64,000 nt of DNA from Paracoccaceae bacterium (GTDB taxonomy: Bacteria; Pseudomonadota; Alphaproteobacteria; Rhodobacterales; Rhodobacteraceae), in NCBI GenBank assembly GCA_021296235.1, contig JAGWAS010000008.1:62780-126779 (forward strand), in the 5' to 3' direction. Below are positions 40,117-54,436 of the stretch, one piece after another; position 1 is the first letter of the stretch, and each line of letters starts with the position of its first letter. The position numbers were made by a program, and so were the translations under genes. The notes beneath the pieces were generated by a model, which ran no database searches, was not told where the DNA came from, and saw only the letters and a list, made by a program, of their open reading frames with translations.

Positions 40117-40307
40117 TCCGGATCCCTGGTTCCAATTCCATTGCCATTGAGTCGCCCGCCACCCACGCCCCGCAGAGAAAAGGTTGACAACCGCCATGTT
40201 TCACCCTGGCGGTGTTCGTTCAGAGGATCGCGGCCACAGCCGGGATCATGTTCACCAATTGCGCGGCTTAAGATGCGGAAGGGCAAGACCCTCCGGCAGT
40301 GCGGCGG

Positions 40308-40336
40308 CAAATAGTCATGATTCGATCCGTTGTCAA
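40308..40336 (-). promoter_or_regulatory. str operon (rpsL) promoter
   Basis: Read on the minus strand: a perfect TTGACA (40336-40331), a 17-base spacer and TATTTG (40313-40308). Start expected near 40301, leaving a leader of about 185 bases. Same architecture as the rpsM promoter at 14894-14922. Confidence 0.8.
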
Positions 40337-40852
40337 CATCCTTGGGCAGCTTCAAGATTACAATTGCGCCGGTGGAACATGTGATTTCGCGGCCAAAGCG
40401 TCGCTGATGCAATGGTTCCGGCGGAACCCGAACGATGCCCGTGGCGAGAGCCTGGCTCGAACTGGGGAACCGAAACATGCAAAATCGCATCCGCCACAAC
40501 AGAGACTTGGCCATGGCTGTGGACTTCTGCCTTGCCGGCACCGGAGATGCACCGACCGACAGCGCCCCGTGCAACTGCATCGCAACCGTTGTGATCCTTG
40601 GCCCATCCGAGGGGAATGCGGCGGAGGCGCCCCACATCTTTGCGCGGCGTTGGAAGTTTATTCGGAGGGCCGCCCCAAAACCCGGCCGACCTTCACTCCA
40701 CTGCAATTCGGCCTCCGATCTCCGCCAAACGCAGGAGGACGGTGGAAGCTGATCCGTGCAGTGATTCGGTTCGGTTCATGGCAAATCCGAATCGCCCAAT
40801 TCCAACCAGGAACATGCAGGGGTGCAGACAATTCCCTGGCCAAAACGACATT

Positions 40853-40867
40853 TGCCGAATTTCGGCA
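40853..40867. repeat. 15-base palindrome, possible operator
   Basis: Two perfect 7-base arms around a central T, about 130 bases upstream of the hydrolase promoter. No partner site was found. Confidence 0.3.
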
Positions 40868-40994
40868 CGGCATTTTGACGGCAAGCGCGGCGGATGAAGG
40901 ATTCTTCCGATTTCTGAAGATGGAGCTGATTTGGCTGGTTCAGAAAGCTCGTTGGTTAATCCGGTGAATGACGTCCCTCTACCGCAAACCTCCG

Positions 40995-41024
40995 TTGACA
41001 AGTCGCACTCGGCAGGCTTCAAAT
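40995..41024 (+). promoter_or_regulatory. Promoter candidate of the exported alpha/beta hydrolase
   Basis: A perfect TTGACA (40995-41000) with TTCAAA or TCAAAT 17-18 bases later, about 38 bases before the TTG start. The leader would be about 30 bases. Confidence 0.5.
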
Positions 41025-41061
41025 CAATTGCACAAGTCAACGCATACAAAGGAGAATTGCA

Positions 41062-41925
41062 TTGAAACCCATTGAACACAAATTGGTGGCCCTCTCGGCG
41101 GCCGTCATTTTGGCATCGGCAGTTCCGGGCGGAGCGACCGACGGATGGCGCACACTCAGTTCGCCGGCACCTCTGCCGGCTGCGGAATCCGAAGGCAGTG
41201 TGGAGGTCAACGGCGCCAGCATTCACTACAAGATCTACGGCACCGACAATGAGCAGGCGGTTCTTCTGCTGCATGGCGGTCTCGGTTCGGCAGAGGATTT
41301 TGGAGGACAGGTGGAGGCAATCGCGGCCGAATATCGCGTGGTCGCGATCGACACCCGTGGCCATGGCCGTTCGACCGATGATGAGCAGGCCTACGGCTAC
41401 GATCTCTTGGCGGGCGACATGATTGGCGTCATGGATGGTCTTGGCATTGACAAAGCCGCGATCGTGGGATGGAGCGACGGCGGCAACATCGGATTGGAAC
41501 TGGCCATACGCAATCCTGAGCGGTTGACCAAAGTGTTTGCTCTCGGGGCAAACTACCAGACCACGGCGGTCCGGCCTTCCGTATACACCGACGCATTAAT
41601 CGGCGCCTTTGTTGGCCAGGCCGCTGCGCAATATGCCAAAATTTCGCCAACCCCCGAAAACTTCGAGGCTTTTTCCGGAAAGGTGTTTGCGATGTGGGGA
41701 AGTCAGCCGAACCACTCCGAAGAACAGCTGATGGGAATCACCGTTCCCTTCATGGTTGCGGCCGGAGTCTATGAGGAAGCCATTGATGAAGCTCACACCA
41801 AGCGCATGGCGGAACTCATTCCCAATGCGCAACTTCTGCTGATTGGAAACGCAAGCCACTTTGCACATTGGCAACAACCGGCTGCAGTGAACGAAGCCAT
41901 TCTCGGTTTTCTTGCCGAAGAGTGA
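41062..41925 (+). CDS. Exported alpha/beta hydrolase (TTG start)
   Basis: A 287-residue esterase/lipase-like hydrolase. The TTG at 41062 has a good AAAGGAG site. A Sec signal peptide covers about residues 1-25 (LVALSAAVILASA, cleavage near GGA-TDG), so the enzyme should be periplasmic or secreted. The oxyanion motif is HGGLG (71-75), the nucleophile Ser138 in GWSDGG and the catalytic His266 in NASHFAHW. The substrate is unknown. It lies alone on the plus strand between the str and rif operons and shares a strong hairpin terminator with rpoC. Confidence 0.88.
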   Translation: MKPIEHKLVALSAAVILASAVPGGATDGWRTLSSPAPLPAAESEGSVEVNGASIHYKIYGTDNEQAVLLLHGGLGSAEDFGGQVEAIAAEYRVVAIDTRGHGRSTDDEQAYGYDLLAGDMIGVMDGLGIDKAAIVGWSDGGNIGLELAIRNPERLTKVFALGANYQTTAVRPSVYTDALIGAFVGQAAAQYAKISPTPENFEAFSGKVFAMWGSQPNHSEEQLMGITVPFMVAAGVYEEAIDEAHTKRMAELIPNAQLLLIGNASHFAHWQQPAAVNEAILGFLAEE

Positions 41926-41934
41926 AACTCATGC

Positions 41935-41963
41935 GGAAGGCGGCAGAAACGCTGCCGCCTTCC
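41935..41963. terminator. Bidirectional hairpin terminator between the hydrolase gene and rpoC
   Basis: A perfect 12-bp stem (41935-41946 with 41952-41963) and a 5-base loop, between two convergent genes. A short CCCTTT stretch follows on the plus strand. It probably ends both transcripts. Confidence 0.75.
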
Positions 41964-42003
41964 CTTTGGATCAATCCCGGACCCGGCCTGTGCGGCAGAG
42001 CTT

Positions 42004-45000
42004 TCAGTCGGCGCCGACGGGCACTTCCTTGGAAAATTCATCAACAAGTTCATCCGGAGGCGGCAATGCCGCCGCAGCTTCGGCTTCGCGCTGTTCGATG
42101 ATCACCCGGTCCCTCTCGGTGGCAACATGGTTGATCTGCTTTGCCGCCCCGCCGGTTCCCGCCGGGATAAGCCGGCCGACTATGACGTTTTCCTTCAGCC
42201 CGATCAGATTGTCCCGTTTGCCCTGAACAGCCGCTTCGGTCAGCACCCTGGTGGTTTCCTGGAATGAGGCGGCCGAGATGAAGGATCGGGTTTGAAGTGC
42301 AGCCTTGGTGATCCCCAGCAGGATCGGCTCACCCTTGGCCGGGTCGCGACCATTCGCGACCGCCCTTGCGTTGACCTCTTCGAATTCCGACTTGTCAACC
42401 TGCTCGCCCTTCAGGAGCGTCGTTTGGCCGGGATTGGTTATCTCAAATTTCTGCAGCATCTGGCGAACGATAACCTCAATGTGCTTGTCGTTGATCTTAA
42501 CCCCCTGCAGCAAGTAGACATCCTGAACCTCCTTGATGAGGTAGTCGGCCAGCGCCTCAACACCGAGAATCCTCAGAATGTCATGCGGTGCGGGATTGCC
42601 ATCGACGATGTAATCTCCAACTTTCACCATGTCGCCGTCCTGAATCGGAATGTGCTTTCCTTTCTGGACAAGGTACTGGACCGGCTCAAGGGAATCGTCA
42701 TCCGGCTCAATTTTGATGCGCGTCTTGTTCTTGTAATCCTTTTCGAAGCAAATGCGCCCATCGACTTCCGCAATGACGGCATGGTCCTTGGGACGCCTCG
42801 CCTCGAACAGTTCCGCAACTCTGGGAAGGCCACCGGTAATGTCCTTGGTCCGTGCACCCTCCCGGGGAATACGGGCCACAACATCGCCTTCTTCGACCTC
42901 TGCACCGTCCTCGACCGACAGAATGGCATCAACCGACATCGGATAGGCCGCGGGCCTGCCGTCAACCGGAATCGGAGCTTCATCATCGGCACTGCCCAAG
43001 ATTTGAATCTCGGGCCTGAGATCAACGGTCTTCCTTCCCGACTGCCACTCAGAAACGATCCTCTGGCGCATTCCCGTGGTTTCATCGGATTCCTCGCGAA
43101 GCGAAACACCCAGGATCAGATCCTTCAGCCTGACAATTCCGGCGCATTCGGCAATGATCGGAATGGTGTAAGGGTCCCATTCGAACAACCTGTCGCCGCG
43201 CTTGACTTGCTGATCGCCGTCGACCAGCAGGTTCGAGCCGTGGCTGATCTTATGTGTGGCACCAACCCGCCCATCGGCGTCAACGATCTCCAGCCGTATG
43301 TTTCGACCGACAACAACCGTCTGACCCAAGTTGTTCGTGATGCACTTTCCACCAGTCAATCTCGCTGTTCCGTCGGCTCCGGCCTCTGTGAAGGATTGCT
43401 GTGTTGCTTGGGCAATGCCCCCGATATGGAAGGTGCGCATGGTCAACTGGGTGCCCGGCTCACCAATGGATTGGGCGGCAATGATCCCGACGGCCTCCCC
43501 GAGATTGACCGGGGTTCCGCGCGCCAGATCGCGACCATAGCAACTGGCGCAGATCCCTTCCTCCGCCTCGCAGGTAAGCGGCGAGCGGATTCTCACCGAC
43601 TGAACTCCGCTGCGCTCCACGGCTTCAGCTGCATTCTCCTCTATGAGTTGACCTTCGTTGACCAGAACGTCACCTGACGACGGATCCTTCACATCCTCGG
43701 CGGCAACGCGGCCAAGGATTCGTTCTCCGATTGGCGATCTTATCTGGCCGTCCGAAATTGAGGGCCGAACCGTAATGGCGTTGGCGGTACCGCAATCCGG
43801 AGAGCGAACAATGCAATCTTGAGCAACATCGACCAACCGGCGAGTCAGGTAACCCGAATTCGCAGTTTTAAGCGCGGTGTCGGCAAGGCCCTTGCGGGCA
43901 CCGTGCGTTGAGTTGAAATACTCAAGAACGTTGAGGCCTTCCTTGAAGTTGGAGATGATCGGGGTTTCAATGATCTCACCCGAAGGCTTTGACATCAGAC
44001 CGCGCATTCCGGCCAACTGTTTCATCTGCCCCAACGAGCCCCGGGCACCTGAATGTGACATCATGTAGATGGAATTGGGTTCAGCCTCGGCACCATCGCC
44101 TTCCTTCCGGATTGAGGAAATCTCGGCCATCATTGCATCGGCAACCTGTTCGGAGCATTTCGACCAGACGTCGACAACCTTGTTGTACTTTTCGCCTTGA
44201 GTGATCACGCCCTCAAAATACTGGTTTTCGAAGCCGGCAACCTGACTGCGGGTATCCTCAACAATCTTCCATTTCTCCACCGGAACGAGCATGTCATCCT
44301 TACCGAATGATATGCCGGCCTTGAAAGCTTCGCGGAAACCGAGCGCCATGATTCGATCGCAGAAGATGACTGATTCCTTCTGCCCACAATAACGGTAGAC
44401 CGTATCAATGACCTCCTGCACCTCCTTCTTGCGCAACAGCCGGTTCACGAGCGGATCGAACGGCGTCTTGGCGTTGAGCGGCAGAAGTGAGCCCAGCAAT
44501 ACTCGCCCTGGGGTTGTCTCGAAGATCCGATAGACCTCGGCTCCATCCTCGTTAATCTGCTTCAGCCGAACCTTGATGTGCGCGTGAAGGTGCACTGCAT
44601 CGGCCTCCATCGCATGCACAACCTCATCAACCGAACCGAAGACGGCACCTTCACCAACCATCCCGGCCCGTTCCATGCTGAGATAATAGAGACCCAAAAT
44701 CATGTCTTGCGAGGGGACAATGATCGGAATCCCGTTCGCCGGCGAGAGTACGTTGTTGGTCGACATCATGAGGACCCTGGCCTCGAGCTGCGCCTCAAGC
44801 GACAGCGGCACGTGGACCGCCATCTGATCGCCGTCGAAATCGGCGTTGAAGGCCGAGCAGACAAGCGGGTGCAACTGAATGGCCTTGCCTTCAATCAGAA
44901 TAGGTTCAAACGCCTGAATGCCGAGCCTGTGCAGCGTGGGCGCCCGGTTCAGCAGTACCGGATGTTCGCGGATCACCTCGTCGAGGATGTCCCAAACCTC

Positions 45001-46227
45001 CTTCTGCTCCTTTTCAACCAGCTTCTTGGCCTGCTTGACCGTAGAGGACAGTCCCTTCGACTCCAGCTTGGAGTAGATGAAGGGCTTGAACAGTTCGAGG
45101 GCCATTTTCTTGGGTAGGCCGCACTGGTGCAGCTTGAGCTCGGGGCCGGTTACGATCACGGACCGGCCCGAGAAATCCACCCTCTTTCCGAGCAGGTTCT
45201 GACGGAAGCGCCCTTGCTTTCCCTTCAGCATGTCGCTGAGCGATTTCAGCGGCCGCTTGTTTGAACCGGTTATGGTTCGTCCGCGCCGACCGTTGTCAAA
45301 CAGGGCATCGACCGATTCCTGCAGCATCCGCTTTTCGTTCCGGATGATGATGTCCGGCGCACGAAGTTCAATGAGTCGCTTCAGGCGGTTGTTTCGGTTG
45401 ATGACGCGACGGTAAAGGTCATTGAGATCAGAGGTTGCAAAACGGCCTCCATCAAGCGGCACCAGTGGACGCAGCTCCGGCGGAATAACCGGGACGACCG
45501 TCAGGATCATCCACTCCGGTTTGTTGCCCGAATCGATGAAATGTTCAAACAGCTTGAGCCTCTTGACGATCTTCTTCTGCTTCAGTTCGCTCGTTGCCTC
45601 GGCAAGCTCGGCACGCAACGACTCAGCCTCGCCCTCAAGATCAATGCGGCTCAGCATGTCCCTTATCGCTTCGGCGCCTATCCCCGCCTTGAAACTCTCG
45701 GGACCGATTTCGTCCTGCGCCGCCTTCAGCTGCTCCTCGGTAACAAGCTGGCCGTAGGTGAAGTCGGACAACCCTTCATCAGTTACGACAAAACGCTCGA
45801 AGTAAAGGATGCTCTCAAGCTGCTTGAGCGTCATGTCGAGTGCGAGACCAATTCGACTCGGCAATGACTTCAGAAACCAGATGTGGGCAACGGGTGCTGC
45901 AAGCTGGATGTGCCCCATCCTTTCCCGACGCACCTTCTGCAGGGTTACCTCGACGCCGCATTTTTCGCAGGTTACGCCGCGATACTTCATTCGCTTGTAT
46001 TTTCCGCACAGGCACTCATAGTCTTTGACCGGCCCGAGTATCCGGGCGCAGAAAAGACCGTCCCGCTCCGGCTTGAACGTCCTGTAGTTGATCGTTTCCG
46101 GCTTCTTGATCTCGCCGTAGGACCACGACAGGATCTTCTCCGGCGATGCGAGTGAAATGCGGATCTCATCGAAGGTTGCCGGCGTGGCACCGGCATGAAA
46201 TGCCTGCGGAGTAAATTCTCTGTTCAT
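42004..46227 (-). CDS. rpoC: DNA-directed RNA polymerase beta' subunit
   Basis: Catalytic subunit, 1407 residues, a normal alphaproteobacterial length. The Mg-binding [15 protein letters not shown] is present. Zinc site 1 is [22 protein letters not shown], and the second zinc cluster includes [17 protein letters not shown]. The C-terminus ends with a short acidic stretch. It begins 43 bases after rpoB, and the hairpin at 41935-41963 terminates the transcript. Confidence 0.98.
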   Translation of the reverse strand: MNREFTPQAFHAGATPATFDEIRISLASPEKILSWSYGEIKKPETINYRTFKPERDGLFCARILGPVKDYECLCGKYKRMKYRGVTCEKCGVEVTLQKVRRERMGHIQLAAPVAHIWFLKSLPSRIGLALDMTLKQLESILYFERFVVTDEGLSDFTYGQLVTEEQLKAAQDEIGPESFKAGIGAEAIRDMLSRIDLEGEAESLRAELAEATSELKQKKIVKRLKLFEHFIDSGNKPEWMILTVVPVIPPELRPLVPLDGGRFATSDLNDLYRRVINRNNRLKRLIELRAPDIIIRNEKRMLQESVDALFDNGRRGRTITGSNKRPLKSLSDMLKGKQGRFRQNLLGKRVDFSGRSVIVTGPELKLHQCGLPKKMALELFKPFIYSKLESKGLSSTVKQAKKLVEKEQKEVWDILDEVIREHPVLLNRAPTLHRLGIQAFEPILIEGKAIQLHPLVCSAFNADFDGDQMAVHVPLSLEAQLEARVLMMSTNNVLSPANGIPIIVPSQDMILGLYYLSMERAGMVGEGAVFGSVDEVVHAMEADAVHLHAHIKVRLKQINEDGAEVYRIFETTPGRVLLGSLLPLNAKTPFDPLVNRLLRKKEVQEVIDTVYRYCGQKESVIFCDRIMALGFREAFKAGISFGKDDMLVPVEKWKIVEDTRSQVAGFENQYFEGVITQGEKYNKVVDVWSKCSEQVADAMMAEISSIRKEGDGAEAEPNSIYMMSHSGARGSLGQMKQLAGMRGLMSKPSGEIIETPIISNFKEGLNVLEYFNSTHGARKGLADTALKTANSGYLTRRLVDVAQDCIVRSPDCGTANAITVRPSISDGQIRSPIGERILGRVAAEDVKDPSSGDVLVNEGQLIEENAAEAVERSGVQSVRIRSPLTCEAEEGICASCYGRDLARGTPVNLGEAVGIIAAQSIGEPGTQLTMRTFHIGGIAQATQQSFTEAGADGTARLTGGKCITNNLGQTVVVGRNIRLEIVDADGRVGATHKISHGSNLLVDGDQQVKRGDRLFEWDPYTIPIIAECAGIVRLKDLILGVSLREESDETTGMRQRIVSEWQSGRKTVDLRPEIQILGSADDEAPIPVDGRPAAYPMSVDAILSVEDGAEVEEGDVVARIPREGARTKDITGGLPRVAELFEARRPKDHAVIAEVDGRICFEKDYKNKTRIKIEPDDDSLEPVQYLVQKGKHIPIQDGDMVKVGDYIVDGNPAPHDILRILGVEALADYLIKEVQDVYLLQGVKINDKHIEVIVRQMLQKFEITNPGQTTLLKGEQVDKSEFEEVNARAVANGRDPAKGEPILLGITKAALQTRSFISAASFQETTRVLTEAAVQGKRDNLIGLKENVIVGRLIPAGTGGAAKQINHVATERDRVIIEQREAEAAAALPPPDELVDEFSKEVPVGAD

Positions 46228-46270
46228 GTCTTGCCTCTTGATTCTTTGGTTCCGGGCATGCTGTCCCGGA

Positions 46271-50416
<4,146 letters not shown>

Positions 50417-50553
50417 GAGCGTTTCACCTCTTTTCGATTCCGCCGACGGCACCGGCCGGGCAAGCGGTACCGCGCGTCATGCAGTGATGGATTGGCCCAA
50501 TTCCTGCGGACACTGCCAACTGTCCGCTCCCGAGCCCCAGACCACGCCTTCCG

Positions 50554-50578
50554 GGGAATTGCCGGCTTTGCAATTCCC
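50554..50578 (-). terminator. Hairpin in the rplL-rpoB gap (distal)
   Basis: A 9-bp stem (50554-50562 with 50570-50578) around seven bases. Together with the hairpin at 50594-50618 it resembles the attenuator plus RNA-processing region between rplL and rpoB in other proteobacteria. No T-run on the minus strand, so read-through is expected. Confidence 0.5.
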
Positions 50579-50593
50579 GGGAAGGAAGGGTCA

Positions 50594-50618
50594 CCGGAGC
50601 GGCATTGCACCGCTCCGG
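50594..50618 (-). terminator. Attenuator-like hairpin after rplL (proximal)
   Basis: A perfect 9-bp GC-rich stem (50594-50602 with 50610-50618) and a 7-base loop, 28 bases after the rplL stop. It likely lowers rpoBC expression relative to the ribosomal genes upstream. Confidence 0.6.
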
Positions 50619-50645
50619 ATTTGATTTTGTTTCCTTCGCCGGCGG

Positions 50646-51032
50646 CTACTGGATCTCGACCTCGGCTCCGATTCCTTCGAGCTTGGCCTTGATTTCCTCA
50701 GCCTCTTCCTTCGAAATTCCTTCCTTGACGGCTTTTCCGCCAGCCTCGACCAGGTCCTTGGCATCCTTCAATCCGAGGCCGGTCAGTGCCCGAACCTCCT
50801 TGATCACCGGAACCTTTTGTGAACCTGCCGCCTTGAGAATGACATTGAACTCGGTCTGTTCCTCGGCCGGTTCGGAGTCACCGCCGGCATCACCACCCTG
50901 CCCGGCCACCATGACGGCGGCGCCGGCGGCAGGTTCGATGCCGTATTTGTCCTTCAGGATTGTCTTAAGTTCTTGGGCTTCGAGCAGCGTCAATCCGACG
51001 ATGTTCTCTGCCAGTTTTTGCAAATCAGCCAT
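50646..51032 (-). CDS. rplL: 50S ribosomal protein L7/L12
   Basis: Stalk protein that recruits translation GTPases, 128 residues. N-terminal dimerisation domain [22 protein letters not shown], an Ala/Gly-rich hinge (about 38-56), and the C-terminal domain with [24 protein letters not shown]. Normal length. It follows rplJ by 60 bases. Confidence 0.97.
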   Translation of the reverse strand: MADLQKLAENIVGLTLLEAQELKTILKDKYGIEPAAGAAVMVAGQGGDAGGDSEPAEEQTEFNVILKAAGSQKVPVIKEVRALTGLGLKDAKDLVEAGGKAVKEGISKEEAEEIKAKLEGIGAEVEIQ

Positions 51033-51092
51033 GTTTTTCTTCCTGATTGTCTGATGTGGCCCGGTGTGCCGCAGTTGAACCCTTCGCCAGCC

Positions 51093-51620
51093 TCATGCCG
51101 ATGCCCCGTTCGCCTGTCTTTCCTCAATCGTGCTGAGTATTGACGCCACGCCGGATGCCGGAGCTCCAATTGCCCCGGCGATCTGTGCCGCAGGTGCGAG
51201 GATGCATCCAACTACCGATGCAAGAAGCTCTTCCCGCGACGGCATTGCAGCCACCGACTTCACACCTGCAGCGTCAAGAACCGAATTGCCCATGGCGCCG
51301 CCGAGGACAACAAGTTTCCTGTTGGCCTTGGCGTAATCCTCGACCACCTTCGCGGCAGCCACCGGATCCTCGGAATAGGCAAGGACGGTCATGCCGTTGA
51401 GGTATGCGGCGATGCCTTCGCATTGCCTGTCCTTCAGTGCGATTTTGGCGAGCTTGTTCTTGGCAACGCGGACGGCTCCCCCGGCAGTGCGCATGCGCCC
51501 GCGGAAGTCCTCCATGTCGGCAACTGTGAGGCCGGCGTATTGTGCAACCACCACAACGCCTGAGCTCTCGAAGATTTGGCCAAGTTCACTGACCACCTGT
51601 TCCTTCCGGGCTCTATCCAC
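51093..51620 (-). CDS. rplJ: 50S ribosomal protein L10 (GTG start)
   Basis: Stalk base protein, 175 residues. The family N-terminus [18 protein letters not shown] follows a GTG at 51620 with a GGAGAG site, whereas the frame remains open far upstream into the leader. [26 protein letters not shown] and NKLAKIAL are diagnostic. L10 with L7/L12 usually represses its own operon through the leader mRNA, and the leader here (51621-51883) is rich in hairpins. Confidence 0.95.
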   Translation of the reverse strand: MDRARKEQVVSELGQIFESSGVVVVAQYAGLTVADMEDFRGRMRTAGGAVRVAKNKLAKIALKDRQCEGIAAYLNGMTVLAYSEDPVAAAKVVEDYAKANRKLVVLGGAMGNSVLDAAGVKSVAAMPSREELLASVVGCILAPAAQIAGAIGAPASGVASILSTIEERQANGASA

Positions 51621-51883
51621 AGTTTCTCTCCAGTTCTGGGAGGGGATGACCCCTCCGGCTCGGTTTTGCCGGGGATCCCCGGCGTTCGGTCCTCGACTCT
51701 GGGTCCGAACAGTCCCGCCCGGAAGCGTCGCTTCCGCTTGTTCCATTCGATTCCCGTCTCAGGCAGGATTTGCGCATCAGGCCCACGTGCCTTCAGCCAC
51801 CCACCGTCTCGGACAGACCGGCGAACCGGAACCGGTCCGCCGCATTCCCCACCCGGAAGGCCGGGCAAGGGAATTCCTCGTGT
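51621..51883 (-). promoter_or_regulatory. rplJ leader, likely L10 autoregulatory region
   Basis: 263 bases between rplA and rplJ. Two hairpins stand out: a 16-base self-complementary GC-rich element (51668-51683), and a perfect 7-bp stem with an ATGA loop (51639-51656) just upstream of the rplJ ribosome site. Position and structure fit an L10-binding leader. I cannot match it to a covariance model by eye. Confidence 0.5.
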
Positions 51884-52576
51884 TCACATGGCCGATTCGA
51901 TATCGACCGAAACGCCCGGCCCCATGGAGGAGCTGAGCGAGATTTTCCTGACATACTTGCCCTTGGCCCCGGTTGGCTTGGCTCGGCTGACCGCATCCAC
52001 AAAGGCGCGTACGTTCTCGGCCAGCTTGGCGTCGTCAAAATTGACCTTGCCGACACCGGCATGAATGACGCCCGAGCGCTCGACCCGGAACTGCACCTGC
52101 CCTCCCTTGGCATTCGTAACCGCCTGCGTGACATCGGCGGTAACCGTCCCCACCCTTGGGTTGGGCATGAGGTTGCGAGGGCCCAGGATCCTGCCAAGTC
52201 GTCCGACAATCGGCATCATGTCCGGAGTTGCTATGCAGCGGTCAAAATTGATCTCACCTTTCTGCACCGCCTCCATCAGGTCTTCGGCGCCGACGATGTC
52301 GGCTCCGGCTTCCTTCGCCTCGTCGGCTTTGGCGCCGCGGGCAAAAACCGCCACCCTCACTGACTTTCCGGTGCCGTTCGGAAGAGTAACGGTGCCGCGA
52401 ACCATTTGATCGGCGTGCTTCGGATCGACGCCAAGATTCATGGCGATCTCGACCGTCTCCTGGAATTTCACATTCGAATTGGACTTGATGAGGGAAATTG
52501 CCTCCTCGACCGGAATGTTGGATTTCCCCGAGAAGGCTTCCTTTGCAGACCGCAAGCGCTTGCCACCCTTTGCCAT
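51884..52576 (-). CDS. rplA: 50S ribosomal protein L1
   Basis: L1-stalk protein and, in other bacteria, repressor of the rplKA unit. 230 residues from the ATG at 52576 ([15 protein letters not shown]); an upstream in-frame extension overlaps rplK and is spurious. It contains [22 protein letters not shown] and the [15 protein letters not shown] signature. It lies four bases after rplK. Confidence 0.97.
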   Translation of the reverse strand: MAKGGKRLRSAKEAFSGKSNIPVEEAISLIKSNSNVKFQETVEIAMNLGVDPKHADQMVRGTVTLPNGTGKSVRVAVFARGAKADEAKEAGADIVGAEDLMEAVQKGEINFDRCIATPDMMPIVGRLGRILGPRNLMPNPRVGTVTADVTQAVTNAKGGQVQFRVERSGVIHAGVGKVNFDDAKLAENVRAFVDAVSRAKPTGAKGKYVRKISLSSSMGPGVSVDIESAM

Positions 52577-52580
52577 GTTC

Positions 52581-53009
52581 CTAACCCCTGATCTCAATGC
52601 CGATTGATCTTGCGGATCCAAGCACGATTTTCATTGCCGCCTCGACATCCTCTGTATTCAAATCCTTCATCTTGGCTTCGGCGATTTCGCGAACCTGCTC
52701 CGGTGTAACATGTCCCGCAACCTCTCTTCCGGGTGTCTGGGAGCCGCCGTCCAGCCCGGCCGCCTTCTTCAGGAAATAGGAGGCCGGCGGCGTTTTGATG
52801 TCGATCGTGAAGGACTTGTCCTGAAAGTAGGTGATGATCGTCGGACAGGGCACCCCCTGATCCATATTTTGGGTCCTGGCGTTGAAGGTCTTGCAGAATT
52901 CCATGATGTTAATGCCGCGCTGGCCAAGGGCCGGACCCACGGGCGGAGCCGGAGTGGCCTGTCCTGCAGCCACCTGCAGCTTCAATGTTCCCGCTATCTT
53001 CTTTGCCAT
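52581..53009 (-). CDS. rplK: 50S ribosomal protein L11
   Basis: GTPase-centre protein and target of thiostrepton and RelA signalling, 142 residues. It begins [30 protein letters not shown] with the family Pro residues, and carries [19 protein letters not shown]. It follows nusG by 33 bases. Confidence 0.97.
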   Translation of the reverse strand: MAKKIAGTLKLQVAAGQATPAPPVGPALGQRGINIMEFCKTFNARTQNMDQGVPCPTIITYFQDKSFTIDIKTPPASYFLKKAAGLDGGSQTPGREVAGHVTPEQVREIAEAKMKDLNTEDVEAAMKIVLGSARSIGIEIRG

Positions 53010-53042
53010 CCGGTAATCTCCTGTTCAGGCTTGATCATGCAA

Positions 53043-53576
53043 TCAGAGTTGCTTCGACACCTGGGTGTATTCCAGGTCGACGGGAGTGGCCCGACCGAAG
53101 ATCGAAACCGAAACCTTCAGCCTTGCTGAATCCTCGTCAACCTCCTCAACCATCCCCGAGAAGCCCTCGAAGGGGCCGTCGGTTACATTGACCATTTCGC
53201 CAATGTCGAAGGTAATCAGGTATTTCGGCTGCTCTGCACCTTTTTCCGCCCGTTGCAGGACTGCGCCGACCTCCTCGTCACTCATTGGCGTCGGCCGGCC
53301 GGCCGGCCCAAGAAACCCGGTTACCCTCTGCACCGATTTGATCAGATGGTAACCCCGGTCAGTCATTCTCATCTTAACCAGCACATAGCCGGGCATGTAT
53401 CGGCGCTCCTTGGGCACCTTCTTGCCCCGGCGGATTTCCGTAACATGTTCCGTGGGAACCAGGACCGTCTCAATATCATCGGACAGTTCACTCTGCTCGG
53501 CCTTGGTTCGGATCTGTTCTGCGACCCGTTTCTCAAAATTCGACAGCACGCTGATCGAATACCAATGCTTTGCCAT
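53043..53576 (-). CDS. nusG: Transcription termination/antitermination factor NusG
   Basis: 177 residues from the ATG at 53576 (MAKHWYSISVLSNFEKRVAEQI). The NGN domain includes RYMPGYVLVKMRMTD and VTGFLGPAGRPTPM. The C-terminal KOW domain is FDIGEMVNVTDGPFEGFSGMVEEVDED. It couples RNA polymerase to Rho or to ribosomal S10. It is separated from secE by an unusual 445-base gap with a possible promoter. Confidence 0.97.
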   Translation of the reverse strand: MAKHWYSISVLSNFEKRVAEQIRTKAEQSELSDDIETVLVPTEHVTEIRRGKKVPKERRYMPGYVLVKMRMTDRGYHLIKSVQRVTGFLGPAGRPTPMSDEEVGAVLQRAEKGAEQPKYLITFDIGEMVNVTDGPFEGFSGMVEEVDEDSARLKVSVSIFGRATPVDLEYTQVSKQL

Positions 53577-54021
53577 TCTGCGTGCCTCCGAGCAGCAAAC
53601 CGAAACCCGCAATCGCCAAACGAATTTCAGACCGATAAAGCAACAAAAAGAGCGCACGCACCTAACAGGATGCGCAACGCGAATCGGTGAATGACGCTAC
53701 CTACACCGCACCGGTCACCAAAATCAAGCCGTCAACGCGCAATTTGACAGAAAACTTATCCGAAATCCGGCGGGCAACCGGTGTCGGCCACCGCCGCCTT
53801 CTGACGTCGTCCAATTCAACCAATTAAGTGCTCCGCAGAATACCGCACGGCAAATCCGGAAATTGGATGTCCGCTCCGGAGAATTGAAAATCCGGCAGCG
53901 GACCAACAACAATTTGTGAACTGCCCGAAGGCATGCAACCGCGCTTGATCGTTCGGCCCTTTCCGCGATCTGGCAATTGCCTGAACCGGGCACCCCCGGG
54001 CGATTCGGTTTCCTGAATCTG
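53577..54021. other. Long secE-nusG intergenic region
   Basis: 445 bases, where these genes are usually nearly adjacent. No gene was recognised. A candidate promoter for nusG lies at 53698-53727. A GC-rich inverted repeat around 53868-53900 could be a secE terminator but lacks a T-run. Confidence 0.45.
53698..53727 (-). promoter_or_regulatory. Candidate nusG-rplKAJL promoter
   Basis: Minus strand: TTGATT (53727-53722), an 18-base spacer and TAGGTA (53703-53698), the same -10 as the guaC promoter. A better -35-like TTGACG nearby is too far away. Leader of about 115 bases to the nusG start. Confidence 0.35.
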
Positions 54022-54216
54022 TCAGAGATAGTTCAGAAGACTGGTAAGGCCAAACTGGATAACCTTGTCCACCAGGAAGAAGAACACCGAAGCAAGCGTC
54101 GCCATGAGGAAGACCATCGCCGTGGTGACGAGCAGTTCCCGCCGGGTCGGCCAAATGATCTTCGAAACCTCCGACCTGACCTGCTGCATGAACTGGAATG
54201 GTGACGTTCTTGCCAT
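54022..54216 (-). CDS. secE: Preprotein translocase subunit SecE
   Basis: Essential clamp of SecY, the short single-helix form, 64 residues from the ATG at 54216 (MARTSPFQFMQQVRSEVSKI). The amphipathic EVSKIIWPTRRELLVTTAMV segment precedes the membrane helix. The frame extends upstream through the tRNA spacer without support. It lies directly after tRNA-Trp, a classic arrangement. Confidence 0.94.
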   Translation of the reverse strand: MARTSPFQFMQQVRSEVSKIIWPTRRELLVTTAMVFLMATLASVFFFLVDKVIQFGLTSLLNYL

Positions 54217-54360
54217 TTCCGTGAACCGATCCTGATGCTGGGCGGCGGGACTAGAGACTTCGGCCGGGAAATTCAAGAGCTGTCGAGAATCTGCCGCAAC
54301 CGCAGGGCTGCGCCCTGACCGCACACTGCCGATGTGTTTGCCCGCCTTCGTTTGCTGCAC

Positions 54361-54436
54361 TGGCAGGGGCGAAGGGACTCGAACCCCCGACCCTCGGTTT
54401 TGGAGACCGATGCTCTACCAACTGAGCTACACCCCT
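54361..54436 (-). tRNA. trnW: tRNA-Trp (anticodon CCA)
   Basis: 76 bases including an encoded CCA end. The acceptor stem has seven pairs (one T-G), the discriminator is G, and the anticodon loop CTCCAAA gives CCA for the UGG codon. D and T loops are standard. It lies upstream of secE on the same strand and is probably cotranscribed. Confidence 0.96.

Larger units (their letters stand above)
40117..41061. other. Divergent intergenic region between rpsL and the alpha/beta hydrolase gene
   Basis: About 945 bases. The left part is the rpsL leader with its promoter at 40308-40336. The right part holds the hydrolase promoter (40995-41024). Between them, 40340-40990 has only short unconvincing frames. 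A 15-base palindrome (arms of seven around a T) lies at 40853-40867 and could be an operator. I see no RNA gene. Confidence 0.5.

Noticed and set aside
51621..51746. Longer rplJ reading frame into the leader
   Set aside because: The L10 N-terminus is conserved at the GTG. The extension overlaps structured leader sequence.
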